This document shows, piece by piece, positions 32,821 to 42,773 of a DNA stretch of 64,000 bases. Within the stretch, counting starts at the first letter, position 1; every line of letters begins with the position of its first letter. The position numbers were made by a program, and so were the translations under genes. Source of the DNA: Microbacterium cremeum (GTDB lineage: Bacteria; Actinomycetota; Actinomycetes; Actinomycetales; Microbacteriaceae); the NCBI RefSeq assembly GCF_015277855.1, contig NZ_CP063812.1:186001-250000 (forward strand), written 5' to 3'. The notes under the pieces are model-generated. The model saw only the letters and a program-made list of their open reading frames with translations, did no database searches and was not told the DNA's origin.

Positions 32821-33744
32821 ATGCAACCAGTGATCGCACCAGACACGGTGACTCTCGTCGTCGGTCCCGAGCAGGGACGGCGGCGGCGGAATCGGACGAA
32901 GACCCTGGAGTCCTACGGATTCCTCGCCCCGACGCTGATCCTCCTGCTCGTCCTGATGATCGTCCCGATCGTCATGGTCGTGGGGTACTCGTTCCTGGAC
33001 AACGTGATCCTGAACAAGAACCCCGAGTTCGTCGGCATCCAGAACTATCTGACGATCCTGGGTGACAGCGGCTTCATCCGGGCGATCTCGAACACCCTCG
33101 TCTTCACCATCACGAGCGTCGTCGCCCACCTCGTGCTCGGGCTCACGTTCGCGATGCTCCTCAACAGCGAGCTCATCGGCCGCGTGCCGCGCGCCATCTT
33201 CCGGGCGCTGTACATCCTCCCGTGGCTGTTCACCGCCGCCGTCATCGCGGTGCTGTGGCGGATGCTCCTCGCACCCAACGGCGTCGTCAACTACCTCCTC
33301 AACACCGACGTCGAGTGGCTGGCGTCCCCGGAACTCGCCCTGGGGTCGGTGACCTTCATCAACATCTGGGCGGGGTACCCCTTCTTCATGGTGAGCCTCC
33401 TCGCGGGTCTCCAGGGCATCCCGGCAGAGCTGCACGAGGCGGCCCGCGTCGACGGCGCCAGCGGCATCCAGCGCTTCTTCAACGTCACCATCCCGCAGCT
33501 GCGGCCGATCATCGTGAGTCTGGTGCTGCTCGACCTCATCTGGACGTCGCAGCAGTTCGCGCTGATCTGGATGACCACCGGCGGCGGTCCGATCAACGTC
33601 ACCGAGATGCTCAGCACCTACACGTACAAGCTCGCGTTCAGCAAGTACGACTTCGCTCTCGCCTCGACCAGCGCGGTGCTCGTGCTGCTCCTGTCGATGG
33701 TGCTCGCGTTCTTCTACGTGCGTCACCAGAAGGCGAGGGACTGA
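32821..33744 (+). CDS. Sugar ABC importer permease (MalF/UgpA type)
   Basis: A 307-residue inner-membrane permease with six predicted helices. The EAA coupling loop reads LHEAARVDGASGIQRFFNVTIPQLRPII, the site that docks the ATPase. The N-terminal helix is YGFLAPTLILLLVLMIVPIV. It partners with the next gene. No ATPase is encoded in the operon, so a shared MsiK-like ATPase elsewhere is probably used, as in other actinobacterial family-1 sugar importers. Confidence 0.93.
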   Translation: MQPVIAPDTVTLVVGPEQGRRRRNRTKTLESYGFLAPTLILLLVLMIVPIVMVVGYSFLDNVILNKNPEFVGIQNYLTILGDSGFIRAISNTLVFTITSVVAHLVLGLTFAMLLNSELIGRVPRAIFRALYILPWLFTAAVIAVLWRMLLAPNGVVNYLLNTDVEWLASPELALGSVTFINIWAGYPFFMVSLLAGLQGIPAELHEAARVDGASGIQRFFNVTIPQLRPIIVSLVLLDLIWTSQQFALIWMTTGGGPINVTEMLSTYTYKLAFSKYDFALASTSAVLVLLLSMVLAFFYVRHQKARD

Positions 33745-33745
33745 C

Positions 33746-34591
33746 ATGGCCATGACCGTCAAAGCGCGACGGCGCACGATGCGCGCCGGCGTCGTGATCG
33801 GCCTCGTTCTCGGTGCGATCTTCGCGGCCGCGCCCGTGCTCTGGATGCTGTCGAGCTCGTTCAAGTCGAACACCGAGATCTTCGAGCTGCCGCCGCGCCT
33901 GCTGACCGACAGCTTCTCGTTCGACGCGTACATCGCGATCTTCACCGACCCCGAGAAGCTCCGCTTCTTCCTCAACAGCTACATCGTCGCCGGCTCGGTC
34001 ACGCTGCTGACCCTGTTCGTCGCGATCCAGGCGGCGTACGCGTTCAGCAGGTTCGAGTTCCGCGGCAAGCGGATCTTCAACGTCATGATCGTGAGCGTTC
34101 AGGCGGTGCCGCCCATCACGCTGCTCATCCCGTACTTCGGTCTCGTGGTGCTGCTCGGGCTGTACAACACCTACCCCGGACTCATCTTCACGTACATGGT
34201 GTTCACGCTGCCCTACGCGATCATCATGATGACGGGCTACTTCAACACCCTCCCGCGCGAGCTCGACGAGGCCGTGCGGGTCGACGGAGCCGGATCCTTC
34301 ACCGCGCTCTGGCGCGTGCTCGTGCCGATCTCGGTGCCCGGCATCGTCTCGGTCGGCGTCTACACGTTCATGATCGCGTGGAACGAGTACCTCTTCGCGC
34401 TGACCCTCACGCGCACGGTCGACATGCGCACCGTGCCGATCGGCATCCAGCTGCTCATGGGCCAGCACTCGTACGAGTGGAACGAGATCATGGCGATGAG
34501 CATCCTCGGGTCGATCCCCGTCCTCGTCCTCTTCCTGTTCTTCCAGCGCTACTTCATCAGCGGGCTGACCTCCGGGTCGGTCAAGAGCTGA
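33746..34591 (+). CDS. Sugar ABC importer permease (MalG/UgpE type)
   Basis: A 281-residue permease with about six helices and the EAA loop RELDEAVRVDGAGSFTALWRV. It carries the family's N-terminal pattern (APVLWMLSSSFKSNTEIF) and C-terminal FFQRYFISGLTSGSVKS. The ATG is one base after the previous stop, so expression is coupled with the first permease. Together they form the channel for the sugar delivered by the lipoprotein. Confidence 0.93.
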   Translation: MAMTVKARRRTMRAGVVIGLVLGAIFAAAPVLWMLSSSFKSNTEIFELPPRLLTDSFSFDAYIAIFTDPEKLRFFLNSYIVAGSVTLLTLFVAIQAAYAFSRFEFRGKRIFNVMIVSVQAVPPITLLIPYFGLVVLLGLYNTYPGLIFTYMVFTLPYAIIMMTGYFNTLPRELDEAVRVDGAGSFTALWRVLVPISVPGIVSVGVYTFMIAWNEYLFALTLTRTVDMRTVPIGIQLLMGQHSYEWNEIMAMSILGSIPVLVLFLFFQRYFISGLTSGSVKS

Positions 34592-34625
34592 CGCGCGCCC
34601 AGACCACCATCGAAAGGGAAACCCC

Positions 34626-35489
34626 GTGCTCTACACCGGCAAGTCCATCCTCGACGTCGCGAACGCGAACGGCTTCGCGATCCCGGCCTTCAACATCAGC
34701 GACTGGGCGATGTTCAACGGAATCATGGACATCAGCGAGGAGACGCAGGCTCCGGTCATCATCGCGATCCACCCCGACGAGGTCTCGCACATCACGACTG
34801 ATCTCATCCCGGCGATGCACGCCCGCGCGCACCGCTCGAGTGTCCCCGTCGCGATCCACTGGGACCACGGCGGCACGTTCGAGCAGATGATCACGGCGAT
34901 CCACGCCGGGTTCACGTCGGTCATGATCGATGCGTCGCTGAAGCCGTTCGACGAGAACGTGGCCCTGACGCGCAAGGTCGTCGAAGCGGCGCACGCGGTC
35001 GGCATCCAGGTCGAGGGCGAGCTCGGCACGATCGGCGCCAACGACAGCTACGGCGAGTCCGGCGCCGACGAGATCATCTACACGAACCCCGACGACGCCG
35101 TGCGCTTCGTGGAACAGACCGGGGTCGACAGCCTCGCGATCGCGATCGGCACGTCGCACGGTCTCTACCCGGCAGACCGCAATCCCGAGCTGCGCCACGA
35201 CCTGCTGCAGGAGATCAAGGCGGCGGTCGGGATCCCGCTCGTGCTGCACGGCGGGTCGGGCAACCCCGACAGCGAGCTGAGCCGCGCCGTGGAGCTCGGG
35301 ATCAACAAGATCAACATCTCGAGCGACATCAAGGTCTCGTACCACAACCGCATGCGGCAGGTGCTCGGCACCGACGAGCGCCTCCGCGAGCCGAACGCGA
35401 TCCAGCCGGCGCCGATCGCGGCGATGAAGGTGACGGCCGCCGAGAAGATCGAGCTCTTCGGTGCCGCCGGCAAGGCTTCGCTGTACTGA
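34626..35489 (+). CDS. Class II ketose-bisphosphate aldolase (GatY/KbaY/Fba-like)
   Basis: A 287-residue zinc aldolase that splits a ketose bisphosphate into dihydroxyacetone phosphate and an aldehyde. Motifs are AIHWDHG (catalytic Asp and zinc His), VEGELGTIGAND, AIGTSHGLYP (zinc His), VLHGGSGNPD (zinc His) and INKINISSDIK, all intact. It resembles the tagatose/fructose-bisphosphate group, but the specific ketose is not readable. The GTG start follows AAGGGA. Its place between the importer and a sugar kinase suggests it cleaves the product of that kinase. Confidence 0.93.
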   Translation: MLYTGKSILDVANANGFAIPAFNISDWAMFNGIMDISEETQAPVIIAIHPDEVSHITTDLIPAMHARAHRSSVPVAIHWDHGGTFEQMITAIHAGFTSVMIDASLKPFDENVALTRKVVEAAHAVGIQVEGELGTIGANDSYGESGADEIIYTNPDDAVRFVEQTGVDSLAIAIGTSHGLYPADRNPELRHDLLQEIKAAVGIPLVLHGGSGNPDSELSRAVELGINKINISSDIKVSYHNRMRQVLGTDERLREPNAIQPAPIAAMKVTAAEKIELFGAAGKASLY

Positions 35490-35516
35490 CCGGTCCGAGC
35501 GGGGGAGGATCTGGCT

Positions 35517-36758
35517 GTGACCCCGGAACTGGTGCTCGGCCTCGGCGGCACCGTCGACTACGAGATCGCGTGGGATCCCGCCGTGCTCGAGGCGCTGGCC
35601 CTCGAGCACGGCATCCGCTCCCGCGATCTGGACTCGTCCGTCCCGGTGGACGACGAGCGGAGCCTCGTGATCACGACGCTCGCGCTGCTGCGCGACGGGC
35701 GGGGCGGTGAGAGGTTCGTGTCGTCGGCCGACGTGCTCGAGCGATTCGCTTCGCGCTTCCGGCACGAGACGACCCTCGGCGGCACGTGCGTGCGCGCCGC
35801 CCTCGCGATGGCCCGCGTGGGCATCGCGAGCACCGTGCACCTCGTGAGCATCGACGACACCGTGCGTGCACTCCTGCCGCCCGAGGTGTCCTGGGTCTCC
35901 AGCGCCGAGCAGGATTCGACCGAACCGCACGTCATCGTGCAGTATCCGGCGGGAACGGTCGTGCGCCTGGCCGATGCCGACATCGTTGCGCCGCATCCGA
36001 ACCGGCTCATCTACGTCAACGACCGGCCCAACCGTGAGCTCGTCATCGCGCCGGAGCTGCCCGGGCTGATCGCGGGCGCCCACGTGTTCCTCGCCTCCGG
36101 TTTCAACACGATCCAGGATGCCTCGATCCTCGACGACCGGATCGCCACCGTGGTGCGCGCCATCGCCGAGCGGCCCGCGGGCGCCGTGGCGATCTTCGAG
36201 GACGCCGGCTCGCACGAAGCCGCCCACGGACTGCGCGTGCGCGACGCGATGGCGCCCGTGGTCGACGTCTACGGGCTCAACGAGGACGAGCTGTTCGCCT
36301 ACCTCGGCGGCGCGTTCGACCTGCTCGACGCGGAGGCCGCGCATCGAGGGCTGAGCAGGGCGGTCGAGCTGATCCCCGCCCGTACTCTGGTCGTGCACAC
36401 CAAGCACTGGGCCGTCGCAGTGGCCGACGAGGCGCCGCGATGGCGGGCGGCGCTCGAGGGCGGCACGACTATGGCCGCGACGCGCTTCCGTATCGGCGAC
36501 GCGCTCGACGCTCGTGAGTACGCGGCGACTCAGGAGCTTCCCCGGCAGCGCGCGGCGATCGCGTTCGGGGCCGAGCTGGAGCGACGGTTCGCGGGCCGCG
36601 CCGCGTGCGTTCCCGCGTACGACCTCGATGTGGCATCCCCCACCACGATCGGGCTCGGCGATACGTTCGTGGGCGGCTTCATCGCGGCACTCGCGCCGCA
36701 CCACGAGCGCACGGGCCCAGCCGCAGCAGCGTTCTCGGCGAAGGGAGACGCGGCGTGA
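35517..36758 (+). CDS. ADP-dependent phosphofructokinase/glucokinase-family sugar kinase
   Basis: A 413-residue ribokinase-fold kinase that looks like the ADP-PFK/ADP-GK family rather than ordinary PfkB. The start LVLGLGGTVDYEI, the long insertions, VAIFEDAGSHEAAHGLRVRD followed by VYGLNEDELFAYLG, and the catalytic GLGDTFVGGF (Asp as base) match the order seen in archaeal ADP-dependent kinases, which use ADP as phosphate donor. Bacterial members are less studied, so donor and sugar are open. It lies between the aldolase and the cupin isomerase; its stop overlaps the next start (GTGA). Confidence 0.78.
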   Translation: MTPELVLGLGGTVDYEIAWDPAVLEALALEHGIRSRDLDSSVPVDDERSLVITTLALLRDGRGGERFVSSADVLERFASRFRHETTLGGTCVRAALAMARVGIASTVHLVSIDDTVRALLPPEVSWVSSAEQDSTEPHVIVQYPAGTVVRLADADIVAPHPNRLIYVNDRPNRELVIAPELPGLIAGAHVFLASGFNTIQDASILDDRIATVVRAIAERPAGAVAIFEDAGSHEAAHGLRVRDAMAPVVDVYGLNEDELFAYLGGAFDLLDAEAAHRGLSRAVELIPARTLVVHTKHWAVAVADEAPRWRAALEGGTTMAATRFRIGDALDAREYAATQELPRQRAAIAFGAELERRFAGRAACVPAYDLDVASPTTIGLGDTFVGGFIAALAPHHERTGPAAAAFSAKGDAA

Positions 36759-37753
36759 CGATCCTGGTGCTGCCGTCCAACCGGCCGGCCGCGCGGTTCT
36801 ACCGCGGAGGTCGTCGCATCACCGACCTCCGCGGCGAACCGCCCGCGGCGGAGTACGAACCGGAGGACTGGGTGGCGTCGGTGACGCCCGTGAACGGCGA
36901 GGCGCCCACGGGGCAGACCGCCCTGGCGGACGGCAGGCTGCTCGCCGACGAGATCGGCGCCGACCCGCGCGGATGGCTCGGGCCTGCGCACACCGCCGCC
37001 TTCGGCGCAGACCCGATGCTGCTCGTCAAGCTCCTCGACGCCGGGCAGCGGCTCCCGGTGCACGCGCATCCCGACGGTCCGTGGGCGGCTGCCCACCTCG
37101 GGGCGTCTCACGGCAAGACCGAGGCGTGGTACATCCTGCGTCCCGGTCACGTGCATCTCGCGCTCGCGCGCGACCTGGGCCGGGAAGAGCTCGCCGCCGT
37201 CGTCCAACGGCAGGACACCGCGACGATGCTCGGCGCGATGCACCGGCTGGAAGTCGGCCCGGGCGATGTCGTCCACGTGCCCGCGGGAGTGCTGCACGCG
37301 ATCGGCGAAGGCATCCTGCTCGTCGAGCTTCAGGAGCCCGAGGACTTGTCGATCCTCGTGGAGTGGGAGGGTTTCGCCATCGACGGACCGGCGAAGGGGC
37401 ACCTCGGCGTCGGATTCGAGACGGCCCTCGGCGCGGTCGAACGCACGGCCCGCACACGCGAGGACGTGGCCGCGCTCGTGCATCGCGCGGGCACCGACGG
37501 ACCGCTCCTGCCTGCCGAGGCGGCTCGCTTCTTCCGGCTCGAACGTGTCGTGGTCGACGGCTCGGCGTTGCTCGATCGCGGATTCGCCGTCGTGATCGTG
37601 CTCGGCGGCGAGCTCGAGGCTGTCGGAGGGCACGGCAGCGCCTCGACGCTGCTTGTCCGCGGCTCGACGGCAGTCCTCCCGCACGCCGAAGGGCCGGTGA
37701 GCATCCGCGGCCGGGGTGAGCTGCTGGTGTGCCGGCCGCCGCTGCCGCGCTGA
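36755..37753 (+). CDS. Phosphomannose-isomerase-like cupin (class I ManA-type)
   Basis: A 332-residue zinc cupin. Metal-binding segments are [10 protein letters not shown] and GKTEAWYIL, with a later His in [13 protein letters not shown], as in type I mannose-6-phosphate isomerases, which interconvert aldose- and ketose-6-phosphates. It is shorter than classic ManA (~390), as are the compact forms found in sugar operons. The GTG start overlaps the kinase stop by 4 nt and has AAGGGAG upstream. It should make the ketose phosphate for the kinase and aldolase steps. It ends the operon, 95 nt before recQ. Confidence 0.87.
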   Translation: MTILVLPSNRPAARFYRGGRRITDLRGEPPAAEYEPEDWVASVTPVNGEAPTGQTALADGRLLADEIGADPRGWLGPAHTAAFGADPMLLVKLLDAGQRLPVHAHPDGPWAAAHLGASHGKTEAWYILRPGHVHLALARDLGREELAAVVQRQDTATMLGAMHRLEVGPGDVVHVPAGVLHAIGEGILLVELQEPEDLSILVEWEGFAIDGPAKGHLGVGFETALGAVERTARTREDVAALVHRAGTDGPLLPAEAARFFRLERVVVDGSALLDRGFAVVIVLGGELEAVGGHGSASTLLVRGSTAVLPHAEGPVSIRGRGELLVCRPPLPR

Positions 37754-37835
37754 GCGCCCGCTCCTCCCCAGGAAGCGACCTCGCACGCGTATCCACGGAT
37801 CCCCCGTGGGCGGAGGCGGAGTCGGATGCCGCGGC

Positions 37836-37841
37836 TACCCT
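37836..37841 (+). promoter_or_regulatory. Leaderless -10 element of recQ
   Basis: TACCCT is followed by 7 nt and the GTG at 37849. There is no Shine-Dalgarno sequence. Confidence 0.55.
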
Positions 37842-37848
37842 GGGACGG

Positions 37849-39940
<2,092 letters not shown>

Positions 39941-39945
<5 letters not shown>

Positions 39946-40010
39946 CCTGCGTGCGGTCGCCGCCTGACCTGCTTGCGGTCGCCCGCCTGACCTGCTCGCG
40001 GTCACCCGCC
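39941..40010. repeat. Tandem repeat between convergent recQ and double-TetR genes
   Basis: Three copies around CCTGACCTGCTTGCGGTCGC start at 39941, 39963 and 39986. The first copy contains the recQ stop codon; the following copies repeat the same GCCTGA end of gene. Confidence 0.8.
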
Positions 40011-40033
40011 GTCGCCCGCCGCCTGCTCGCGGG

Positions 40034-41317
40034 TCAACCGCGGGGCAGGACGTCGTCGAGGTGCGCGGTGAGCTCGGCCGCGACATCCACCGCGTCGCGG
40101 TCGTAGAGCCACTGGTACTGCAGGCCGTCCCACAGGGCGACGAGCCAGACGGCCTCGAACTCGGGATCGCGGTGCGACGGCAGGTCGCCGTCCTGCCGGG
40201 CGGCGCGGAACAACGCCGCGAAGTGGTCGACCACACCCCGGAAGCGGCGCTCGAAGTAGGCGTGTGCCGGGTGGTCGGCGGGCACGGCCTCGCACGAGAG
40301 CACCGCGTACACCTCGACGAGGCCGGGGGCGCCCTGGGCGTTGTCGGACGCGCCGGCGGGGAGGGCGCGCAGCTCGTCGGCCGCGCGCTCGGCTCGCACG
40401 TACGACTCGCGGGTCTCGATGCGCCGGTCGCGCTCGCTGAGCACGGCGCTGAGGAGCTCCTCTTTCGAGCGGTAGTAGTGCAGCAGCATCGACTTCGAGA
40501 CGCCGACCCGCTCGGCGATGTCGCGCAGGCTCGTGTCGCCGTACCCCTCCTGGGCGAACAGGCTGCTGGCGCCCTCGAGGATCAGCGCGCGCCGTTCGCG
40601 CCCGACGCGATAGCCGACATCGGCGCCGGCGGCAGGCGCGAGGGCCGCGAACGAGGGCATCGGGGGCACGGGTGCCGCGTGGGCGGCGGGCGCCGGATCG
40701 GCCGGATCACGCCACCCGACGGGCAGAGTCAGGTCCTGTTCGTGCGCTTCGAGTGCAGCGACGATGTCGACGCGCTCCGGCAGATACTGCGCGAGCAGCT
40801 GCAGCCCGTCCCACGCGGCCGCCAGCCGGACGGCCTCTCCGGCGGGATCCCGATCGGCCGCGACACCGTCGTGCGCGATGGACTCCTCGATGGCATCGGC
40901 CGACAGGGCTCGCAGCCGCGCGTAGCGGTCGCGCATGAACTCGTGCGCCGGATGGGCGGGGGTGGATGCCTCGCCCGTGAGCGCCGCGAAGAGGGCGAGG
41001 TAGCCGGGCACGGTCTCGTTGTGCCGTGCCAGCTCGCTGCCGTAGCCGAATGCACCGGGCTGGTCGCCGGCGAGCCGGTCGAGCAGGCGACGCTCGTTCT
41101 CCTTCTCGAACGAGTCCACCACCGCGGCGAGCAGTTCGTCCTTCGTGGCGAAGTGGCGAAGCAGGCCGGGATGGCTGATCCCGGCGGCGGCGGCGACGTC
41201 GCGCAGCGACGTGGCACGGTACCCGCGTGCGACGAACGTCTCGTGGGCCGCATCGACGATCGCGGCGCGCGTGCGCTCGGTGCGCGCGCTGCGCACCGAA
41301 CCCGTCGTCGTCGTCAC
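40034..41317 (-). CDS. Double TetR regulator: two complete TetR modules in one protein
   Basis: A 427-residue protein with two TetR repressors in tandem. Module 1 has the HTH ATSLRDVAAAAGISHPGLLRHFATKDELL; module 2, after a ~25-residue Ala/Pro linker, has DTSLRDIAERVGVSKSMLLHYYRSKEELL. Each is followed by its own helical ligand domain, and both share an AHPAHEFMRDRY / DHPAHAYFERRF and AxWDGLQ pattern, so the protein arose by duplication. The chain could act as a pseudo-dimer or bind two sites at once. I chose the GTG at 41317, eight bases after GGAGGG, over the ATG at 41347. It is divergent from the MFS-GH3 operon across paired operators. Confidence 0.9.
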   Translation of the reverse strand: MTTTTGSVRSARTERTRAAIVDAAHETFVARGYRATSLRDVAAAAGISHPGLLRHFATKDELLAAVVDSFEKENERRLLDRLAGDQPGAFGYGSELARHNETVPGYLALFAALTGEASTPAHPAHEFMRDRYARLRALSADAIEESIAHDGVAADRDPAGEAVRLAAAWDGLQLLAQYLPERVDIVAALEAHEQDLTLPVGWRDPADPAPAAHAAPVPPMPSFAALAPAAGADVGYRVGRERRALILEGASSLFAQEGYGDTSLRDIAERVGVSKSMLLHYYRSKEELLSAVLSERDRRIETRESYVRAERAADELRALPAGASDNAQGAPGLVEVYAVLSCEAVPADHPAHAYFERRFRGVVDHFAALFRAARQDGDLPSHRDPEFEAVWLVALWDGLQYQWLYDRDAVDVAAELTAHLDDVLPRG

Positions 41318-41362
41318 TGCGTGTCCCTCCCGCTTCGCGTCTCTCATCCTAGGACGCCCGGA

Positions 41363-41398
41363 TTACCACTCGGTCGTATTTCAGTTACCACTCGGTCG
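41363..41398. promoter_or_regulatory. Paired operator candidates for the double TetR regulator
   Basis: TTACCACTCGGTCG occurs at 41363-41376 and 41385-41398, an exact 22-bp repeat distance, in the divergent region before the MFS gene. Two in-phase half-sites suit a regulator with two DNA-binding modules per chain. Confidence 0.75.
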
Positions 41399-41468
41399 AT
41401 ATTCATGTATCGTTCCGGAGGGGTCGCCTCGCCGCCGAGCGACCCCGACGCTCAGAGAGGACTTCGCG

Positions 41469-42773
41469 ATGACAGAGATGTCTCCCGCCGCGACGGCAGC
41501 GGCCGTCGGCACGACCGGCTTCAAGGCCCCGGGCACGACGCCCGCCAGGACGCCCCGCGGCTACACGCCGGGTCTCGCCGCCGTGAACTGCGGCGTGTAT
41601 CTGGCGCTGCTGACGCCCGTCATGGTGTCGATGGCCTTCAAGATCCAGCACATCTCACCGACTCCCGAGCAGGCGACCGCCAACCTCGGGCTCGTCCTCG
41701 GAGTCGGCGCCCTGTTCGCCCTCGTCGCCAATCCGCTCGCCGGCCGGCTCTCGGACCGCACCACGTCGCGCTGGGGCATGCGGCGCCCCTGGATCCTCGG
41801 CGGCAGCATCGTCGGGCTCGGCGCCTTCGCCCTCATCGGCCTCGCCGGGTCGGTGTGGGTGGTGCTCGTGGGCTGGTGCATCGTGCAGGCGTCGATGAAT
41901 GCGGTGCTCGCCGCCGCGAACGCGACGCTCCCCGACCAGGTGCCCGCCGCCGGCCGCGGCAAGGTCTCGGGTGTCATCGGCATCACCACGCCGCTCGGCA
42001 TCCTGGGCGGCAACTTCCTGGTGACGTTCCTCCCCGACGACTTCGCGCGCTTCGTCGTGCCGGCAGCCATCGCGACGGTGCTCTCGGTGCTGTTCGTCCT
42101 CGTGCTCAAGGACCGTCGCCTCGAGCAGAAGCCGGCTCAGCGGTTCACCGCCGGCCAGTTCTTCGGCTCGTTCGTCTTCAACCCGGTGAAGCACCCCGAC
42201 TTCGGCTGGACGTGGCTGACGAAGTTCCTCGTGATGTTCGGCTACGCCGGGATCGCGACGTTCCTGCCCTTCTACCTCACCGAGAAGTTCCACCTCGACG
42301 AGCAGGCCGCGATCACCACGATCCTGTTCGCGAACCTGGCCTCGATGGCCGCGATGATGATCTCGGCCCCGATCGGCGGCATCCTCTCGGACCGGATCGG
42401 CAAGCGCCGCCCGTTCGTGGCCGCCGCCGGCGTCATCATGGTCGCGGGGCTCGTGCTGCTCGCGTTCGCGCCCGACATCGCGACGATCATCGTCGCGCAG
42501 GCGATCATCGGCTTCGGCGCGGGCTCGTTCATGTCGGTCGATCTGGCACTCGCGACCCAGGTGCTTCCCAACCCCGACGACACGGCGAAAGACCTCGGGG
42601 TGCTCAACATCGCCAACGCCCTGCCGCAGTCGATCGCCCCCGCGATCGCCCCCGCGATCATCGCGATCGGCGCCACGACCGCCCTCGGCGGCTATGCCAC
42701 CTTCTACCTCTTCGGCGCGCTCGTGGCCCTCGCCGGCGCCGTGCTCGTCTACCGCATCAAGGGAGTGAAATGA
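41469..42773 (+). CDS. MFS transporter, probable oligosaccharide or glycoside importer
   Basis: A 434-residue major facilitator protein with about 12 helices. The MFS motif A appears twice (GRLSDRTTSRWGMRRPW and GGILSDRIGKRRPFVAAAG). It resembles the glycoside-pentoside-hexuronide-like/SLC45-type carriers found beside glycosidases. AGAGAGGA precedes the ATG. Its stop overlaps the start of the GH3 gene by 4 nt, so transport and hydrolysis are translationally coupled. The likely substrate is a beta-glucoside that the next enzyme splits inside the cell. Confidence 0.9.
   Translation: MTEMSPAATAAAVGTTGFKAPGTTPARTPRGYTPGLAAVNCGVYLALLTPVMVSMAFKIQHISPTPEQATANLGLVLGVGALFALVANPLAGRLSDRTTSRWGMRRPWILGGSIVGLGAFALIGLAGSVWVVLVGWCIVQASMNAVLAAANATLPDQVPAAGRGKVSGVIGITTPLGILGGNFLVTFLPDDFARFVVPAAIATVLSVLFVLVLKDRRLEQKPAQRFTAGQFFGSFVFNPVKHPDFGWTWLTKFLVMFGYAGIATFLPFYLTEKFHLDEQAAITTILFANLASMAAMMISAPIGGILSDRIGKRRPFVAAAGVIMVAGLVLLAFAPDIATIIVAQAIIGFGAGSFMSVDLALATQVLPNPDDTAKDLGVLNIANALPQSIAPAIAPAIIAIGATTALGGYATFYLFGALVALAGAVLVYRIKGVK

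Noticed and set aside
40061..42769. Plus-strand open frame upstream of the GH3 gene
   Set aside because: It runs antisense to the double TetR gene and then out of frame through the MFS gene; the GH3 start is clear at 42770.
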